Source of the DNA: Cladochytrium replicatum | Lineage: Eukaryota > Chytridiomycota > Chytridiomycetes > Cladochytriales > Cladochytriaceae | DNA length: 64,000 nucleotides | Assembly: GCA_025526935.1 (NCBI GenBank) | Contig: JAHLKD010000010.1 | Location: 186,001 to 250,000 of the forward strand | Reading direction: 5' to 3' | In this document: positions 59,177 through 64,000 of the stretch, one piece after another | Position numbering within the stretch: the first letter of the stretch is position 1 | How the letters are laid out: each line of letters begins with the position of its first letter | Notes under the pieces: model-generated | Seen by the model: the letters and a program-made list of their open reading frames with translations, nothing else | Told to the model about the DNA's origin: nothing | The model's database searches: none | Translations under genes and position numbers: made by a program

Positions 59177-61095
59177 GAGACTCCAGTGACATTGTGAGTT
59201 TCACCAAAGACAAGGTTTTCCTCACGCATGGTTATACGGATGACCACGTTATTATTGGTGACGGGAAAGAGATTTGTACTATCTCTATGCTGATGTTAGT
59301 ACCGTCGGAACTCACCAACCGGCGCATGTGATTGCTCAACGAGCTAAAGCAGTAGCGGTATCCGCAGAAGATCTCGATCAGTCGATGGACTTTACGTCCG
59401 ATGTACGATCTTCCTACGCGATGTGTCTCGATGCAATGTCAGACAACAACATTCGTCTAACAAACGATGATGAATGTCAACGAGCATCTCAAGATACAGT
59501 TGGAGTGAGCCCCAACTTATCGCCAGTGACAGTACACGAACTTGCAAAGTTACACCAGCAGTTTGGTCACATCCACTTACGGACGATCTTTCGAACGGCA
59601 GGGAAGCTCAACATCAAAATGCCCAAGGTTGAACCGGATGCATTCAATCTTGTCAACAAATCAATTATGCAGAATTGTTTGGTCGGTAGTCGCACGAAGC
59701 TGAAGCAGAAACCGATTTATTTTACGATAAGTCGAGCTCCGAGGAAACTTTTCTGTCTGTTTTCCGATGTCGTACGTTAAGTCTACGACGGACAGAAGAA
59801 GAGATATTGGCAGATCATTGTCGACGAACAACGCCGTTTCATCACAATCTACTTCCTGAATCGAAAGAGTGATGCAGTGGATAGTATGATTCGACATATC
59901 GCTGATGTGGAAAATCGCAATCACCCATTACACGTTGCTGAACTACGTTCCGATTCTGGAGAATTGATTACGAACAGTTGATCCAATGGTGCAATACCAA
60001 GATTCCTCGCATCCGCGTCCACCCAGCTCCTCCGTCTGTAAAGCAACTCAATGGTCTATCAGAGAGGAATATGCAGTCGATCAAGTATGTGTCGGACGCG
60101 AGGCTGCTACAAGCTGGACTACCACAAACACTTCAATTCGTGCAACTCTCCATCCTATACGCTGTGGTCTCAAGAACGCTACTTTCCATTCAGCTGTGAA
60201 TGCGATTCCGTACTGTGCTTACCTTGACAAGCGGATAGATCTGGCAACTATCCACGCCTTTGGAACACTCGTTAGTTTGTGGATCTCACACGAACAAAGG
60301 TTGGCACGCAGAATCTGAGACAAGTCTGAACTAGGTCTGTTTCTCAGATACAAGGGTGAAGACCTGAAGATCGTCATAGCACTCAATTGTCGGACAAACA
60401 CAATAGGCGAATACTTTCATGTTACATTCCACGAGGGAGTTTTTGTTGGTTATAATCCTACCCGACAGTTACTCGACAATCTTACGGTACAATATCCGCT
60501 GAAGGCCGGGACATATTTTGATGTTGATCAAATACCAACCGGGGATCAGGGGGTGCAAGAGAGGACTGTTGAGTTTGTCTCAGACAATTTCCCAAATTCT
60601 ACCGTTGCAGATGGAGAAATCGATGAGGATACGAACGACGACCCCATATATTACCGCTTAGAAGAAGCCGGTGACATGCATGTTGTTGAACATTTACATG
60701 GACTAGACGATGATGACCCAGACGATGCTGATTATGATCCAAATGCTGATTTATCGACTCCACAATCCATTACTGAAGAATCTCCGAATTTGTCTTCCGT
60801 ATCTCCTGTAGAGGAATATGATGCACAACTCGAAAGTGATCTTCAATTCATTGGAGAAGATGTCGACGAAGCGTATGCAACAAGAAAACAAAAACGTCAA
60901 GCAAGTGCAAATTTGTCGAACGCCAAAAGGAAACGTAATTCCTTATTTACCCGATCCGTTCCTAATATCGATTGGACCTTGAAGGCAGATTCCTCATATC
61001 CAACACAACCAATTGCGTATGGAAATTTACGGACTGCACCAAAGACTCTTCGTGAGGCTCTATCATGATCCGATGAGGCTCCATTCGGAAAAATG
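59177..61095 (+). mobile_element. Copia family A fragment 5: protease end to start of RT
   Basis: Plus-strand family A internal sequence begins after the protease, runs through integrase and the acidic spacer (D-D-D-D-P-D-D-A-D-Y), and stops near 61,095 just inside the region before RT. It is broken in several places and more diverged from the whole copy than copy 2. Confidence 0.85.
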
Positions 61096-61667
61096 ATATT
61101 GACCCACTCATTAAGATCTGGAGCTTGCACCATAGTAACAAACAGAACTTAACCATGGCGACAAACAGAACTTGTAACATGTCTGACGGCTGCATTCATC
61201 ACTGAATGAAAGATCAGAGCTTCTCTCTAATTAGGAACACAACTTTTAACCATTGTGATGAACAGAATCTCGGTCTTCGCTGTGGTCTCTGGTAAAACCT
61301 GATTTAAAGTTATATTCTTGAACATATTTCTAAATATAATTATTATAATTATTTCAGCATATTGATTCTTTGAAAATCTTCATAATATGTATTTATTTCC
61401 AACCAATACATATCACCCGCTGGTGCGAAATTAGAATACAAGTATAAAACTTTCGTTTCTTCCTTTTTTAGCACATATCTTTTGATGATAAAATGCATAA
61501 CAAAAAGTAATTTTTTTTATATTTTTGACCAATGTTATTTATTTATTTTGCACACACAATGCGCAACAATAAAAAACACCTGAAGTGCCTTACACATGAC
61601 CAGCACATAGTGAAGCGCGCGCATTATAAGGAAAATCAAGAAAGCAAAACAGAGGAAGTAACAAATA
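61096..61667. other. AT-rich unassigned region
   Basis: No gene recognised. Two AACAGAACTT motifs lie at 61,141-61,171, and a strongly AT-rich block spans about 61,310-61,560. Confidence 0.35.
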
Positions 61668-61724
61668 GCTCTAGTAGTTCAGTTGGTTCCTCAAGAGATT
61701 GCAGATTCGAACCCTGTGTGGAGC
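61668..61724 (+). other. tRNA-like fragment or SINE head
   Basis: Contains a perfect box A (TAGTTCAGTTGG, 61,675-61,686) and a box B-like GATTCGAACCC (61,704-61,714). The ends GCTCTAG and GTGGAGC can pair at about six of seven positions. Only 17 nt separate the boxes, too few for an anticodon arm, so this is not a working tRNA. A tRNA-derived SINE or pseudogene is likeliest. Confidence 0.4.
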
Positions 61725-62214
61725 ATTTACGTTACGAATGTATCGGGTGCCAGCTGGGAGTGTGGTTGAGGAGGAAACCACCTCACAACTTCGGGAGGTA
61801 CGTACCTCAAAAAGTCAATCACGTGACTGCCACAGTAGGATCAAGTACGCATCCGTACCAGCTCATCAGACTCGATATTCCAATAGTGGTGCATGTCTTA
61901 CATTAGCCTTGTATGGGGTGCCAGTGCACGCAGGTGTAGACCACTATTTGTATGGCCAAGCAAATCAACATCAAGTGGGTACAAATCTGTACCAACTCCC
62001 ACGGACAAGACCAGAAGGTTAGGACAGATATTGTAAACCCCTCAATCGAGTGAATTCAATTGCCTGGCGTCACTCACGTCTTGGTCAACGCTGTGCTCTC
62101 TGCTAGGACAGTGGGTACCTAATTTCTGCTACTGGTGGAATCATGTGATTTTCCAGGAGTGGGTACAGATTTGTACCTTCTCGGAGCTCCAGAAAGATTG
62201 TAATATTACTGAAA
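61725..62214. other. Unassigned region with paired palindromic motifs
   Basis: Holds two copies of a near-palindrome, GTGGGTACAAATCTGTACC at about 61,976 and GTGGGTACAGATTTGTACC at about 62,159, and repeated GGTGCCAG motifs (61,746 and 61,918). No coding potential recognised. It may be the body of the SINE-like repeat. Confidence 0.4.
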
Positions 62215-62550
62215 GGACCCTTTAATCTTACGCAAAAAGTAGTGAATCAAATATTTGCCAAATGATAATTAACTATTTGCCAAATATTTGTCGAATCAAA
62301 TACAAATATTTGGCGAGCAAATACTTGACAAATTGAGTAGGCAAATATCTATTTGTCAAAAATATTTGGGCAAATCAAATATTTGTAAAGCATTTTTGAC
62401 GAGTGGTCCAACAGAATGGTATATCAAATATTTGGCCAGTCAAATGAGGCGTCTGGCATTTGACTGGCGAGTCAAATCAAAGGAAACCACAATGGTCACG
62501 AGTAAAATATAGCAAAATATTTGACTCGATTTGACTCGTGGCAGACCCTG
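62215..62550 (-). mobile_element. Terminal region of a hAT-type DNA transposon
   Basis: The right edge, read on the minus strand, is CAGGGTCTGCCACGAGTC, a classic hAT terminus. The next about 300 bp are packed with CAAATATTTG-type and TTTGACTCG motifs, typical of hAT subterminal transposase-binding repeats. No second terminus is recognised to the left, so length and target duplication are unknown. Confidence 0.65.
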
Positions 62551-62585
62551 TCCCTTCCAACATCTTTCTCCCAAGCCTTTGAAAA

Positions 62586-63829
62586 TTAATAATATTGATC
62601 CTTAAAACGTGGATCGAGTACTGTAGCAACTGCTACACAAGGGCTCTTAGCGATTGAGTAATATATTCTCAGCTTATCTAGTGCATTTTGAAATGCTTTG
62701 GTGAAAGTTTCATCCAATTCTGCCTCCTCTAGGTGTTGTAGCTGATCGATAAGATTGTTGTAAAATGGAATAACAAGCAGGAGTGTTGGATATCTAGACC
62801 CCTTGATTGCCTTTGATATAACCTCAAAAACACTCAAACCATCCTGGATCATCTGTAGGACCTCCCATTGCTTTGGATTTATTGACCAATCTTTCAAAGA
62901 ATCTTCAATCCAGCATATTTTGTCTATTGCCTCTCATAGCTGTAAAGCTTGTTTGACCATATAGAACGTGATATTCCAGCAAGTTGTCACATCGATAATT
63001 GGTAATAGAGGAACCAGTTTCACAAATCGGCACAAATCAATAAATGAGCTTCGTCGTTTTGGGGAAGACCGGATTCCTCTGACTAGCCGTCGAAGAAGGT
63101 TTATGACATTAACGCTGGAGTTATCGACATGTGCGACTGTGTCCCCTGCAGGCCCAAATGTTTTGATAAAATCTTTTGCTGCAAGATTGATAATGTGTGC
63201 CATACACCGCATGTGTTGAGTTTCTGCAGACCACCCAATGTCCCTATCTTCCAATAGCGTCTCCAGCTTATCACTCATGGTAAAGTTGTTTGAACTGTTG
63301 TCAGTTGTAATGCACAATAAGCGTTCATCCGATAGCATGCCAAATTCATCCGGACACTTGACAAGCTGATTAGCCATGGCGACGCTTTCATGCTTTTCAA
63401 CCATCAGAAGCATCTGCACCAGCAAGTCCTGCGGCGCCCATTCCATTCTTTCGTGATGAAGCGGGCAGTAATTCCACCCGGTCCAAAATCAACTGCCACG
63501 CTACGTCTGGATTGAACACAACGTCTTGCTCCTTCTCCAGCGAGCCAAAATTCAACGTATGTTGTCCCTTGGGGACGGTTTCCAACAGTCCAAGCGACCT
63601 CGCAATACTTCCAGTGGTTTTTCAGATGCCGGAGGAAGTTTTTTGTTGATCCTGTCTTATCAACCTTCTGGCTCCACTTGCATTTCGCAACCAAACATGT
63701 TCTCAGTCCATTATCACGCTGGATGCCTCTGAAATTTGGGGGGCAGACTTCGCTTCCGTGTGTCAAGCAGATGACTGTCCACCAGTCTTTGGCTTGCGTC
63801 AGACGCTGCCTTACGCTTTGGTTTAACAA
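62586..63829 (-). pseudogene. hAT transposase gene, broken
   Basis: Reading leftwards: a BED-type zinc finger (C-K-W-S-Q-K then F-L-R-H-L-K-N-H-W) near 63,640, then D-N-S-S-N-N-F-T-M-S and M-R-C-M-A-H-I-I-N-L-A-A, W-N-I-T-F-Y-M-V-K-Q-A near 62,960, and A-V-A-T-V-L-D-P-R-F-K near 62,610, all hAT (Ac/hobo) hallmarks. The zinc-finger frame and the main frame are linked only through two frameshifts (63,400-63,600). One in-frame TGA lies at 62,934-62,936 and the frame ends at 62,586. The C-terminal dimerisation domain is missing; another hAT end lies 36 bp beyond. The transposase is dead. Confidence 0.85.
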
Positions 63830-63880
63830 AGGCAGCGTCCATTTTTGTTGTGGTGTGGCTGGAACGTTACTGACTCTAAG

Positions 63881-64000
63881 TGTCCAGGTGCACAGAAAGC
63901 ACAGCTCTCGAGGTCTGTCGTGGTAGAAATTGTTTGTTACAGAACCTCCGTTGTGACATCTTGGAAAGTGTCCAGGTGGACAGAATCTTATTGCTAGTAA
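63881..64000. repeat. Repeat with GTCCAC-type motifs at the window edge
   Basis: Has two near-palindromic motifs, GTGTCCAGGTGCACAGAA at 63,880 and GTGTCCAGGTGGACAGAA at 63,968, and ends with 27 bases identical in reverse to 36,693-36,719. It may be the 5' end of the hAT element whose transposase lies next to it, continuing past the window. Confidence 0.5.

Noticed and set aside
61668-61724. Functional tRNA gene
   Set aside because: The spacing between box A and box B leaves no room for an anticodon arm.

Overview
The window is eukaryotic and fungal. It carries a Zn2Cys6 (Gal4-type) transcription factor with a fungal-specific regulatory domain, a fungal-type TYR1 prephenate dehydrogenase, and many GT-AG introns, mostly about 50-65 bp. 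It also holds abundant Ty1/copia, Ty3/gypsy-like and hAT elements. An early-diverging lineage such as a chytrid is possible, but this is only an impression: nothing here fixes the phylum.

Layout. 1-1,780: a decayed copia fragment. 2,146-7,537: two tandem minus-strand genes for related proteins with a PH domain split over three exons; the middle exon is exactly 274 bp in both. 8,104-9,595: a type II membrane glycoprotein of unknown family. 10,300-15,040: a broken, rearranged paralogue of that glycoprotein. An intact geranylgeranyltransferase-I beta subunit gene (12,094-13,550) lies between its halves, and a dead GH30 glycosidase/ricin-lectin tail is fused to its end. 15,270-17,123 (minus): TYR1 in eleven exons. 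17,184-20,886: a MIOS/Sea4 (GATOR2/SEACAT) homologue in about fourteen exons with one apparent frame break. 21,237-22,989: a transmembrane protein. 22,961-26,332: the Zn2Cys6 regulator. Most host exon models sum to whole codons and align along their length with remembered yeast or human homologues, which is the main support for the splice sites.

From 26,400 to the end the window is almost entirely repeats. There are gypsy-like remnants, a coiled-coil pseudogene, an LTR-flanked copia element (family C, 29,345-34,656) next to a gypsy reverse transcriptase remnant, and GGGTC-rich dispersed repeats. A large copia graveyard follows (37,012-61,095) made of two families, A and B. Within it family A has one whole-looking copy (45,415-51,975) with nearly identical 600-bp LTRs, several broken copies, and two solo LTRs with perfect 5-bp target duplications. 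The right edge has a tRNA-like fragment, a hAT terminus and a broken hAT transposase gene.

The host genes do not form one obvious pathway. They cover TORC1 nutrient signalling (MIOS), protein prenylation (GGTase-I beta), tyrosine biosynthesis (TYR1), phosphoinositide or protein binding (PH pair) and transcription. The observations most worth a second look are the inversion-scrambled glycoprotein paralogue, the uncharacterised glycoprotein itself, the same-strand overlap of two gene models at 22,961-22,989, the MIOS frame break, and the nested insertion history of copia families A and B.
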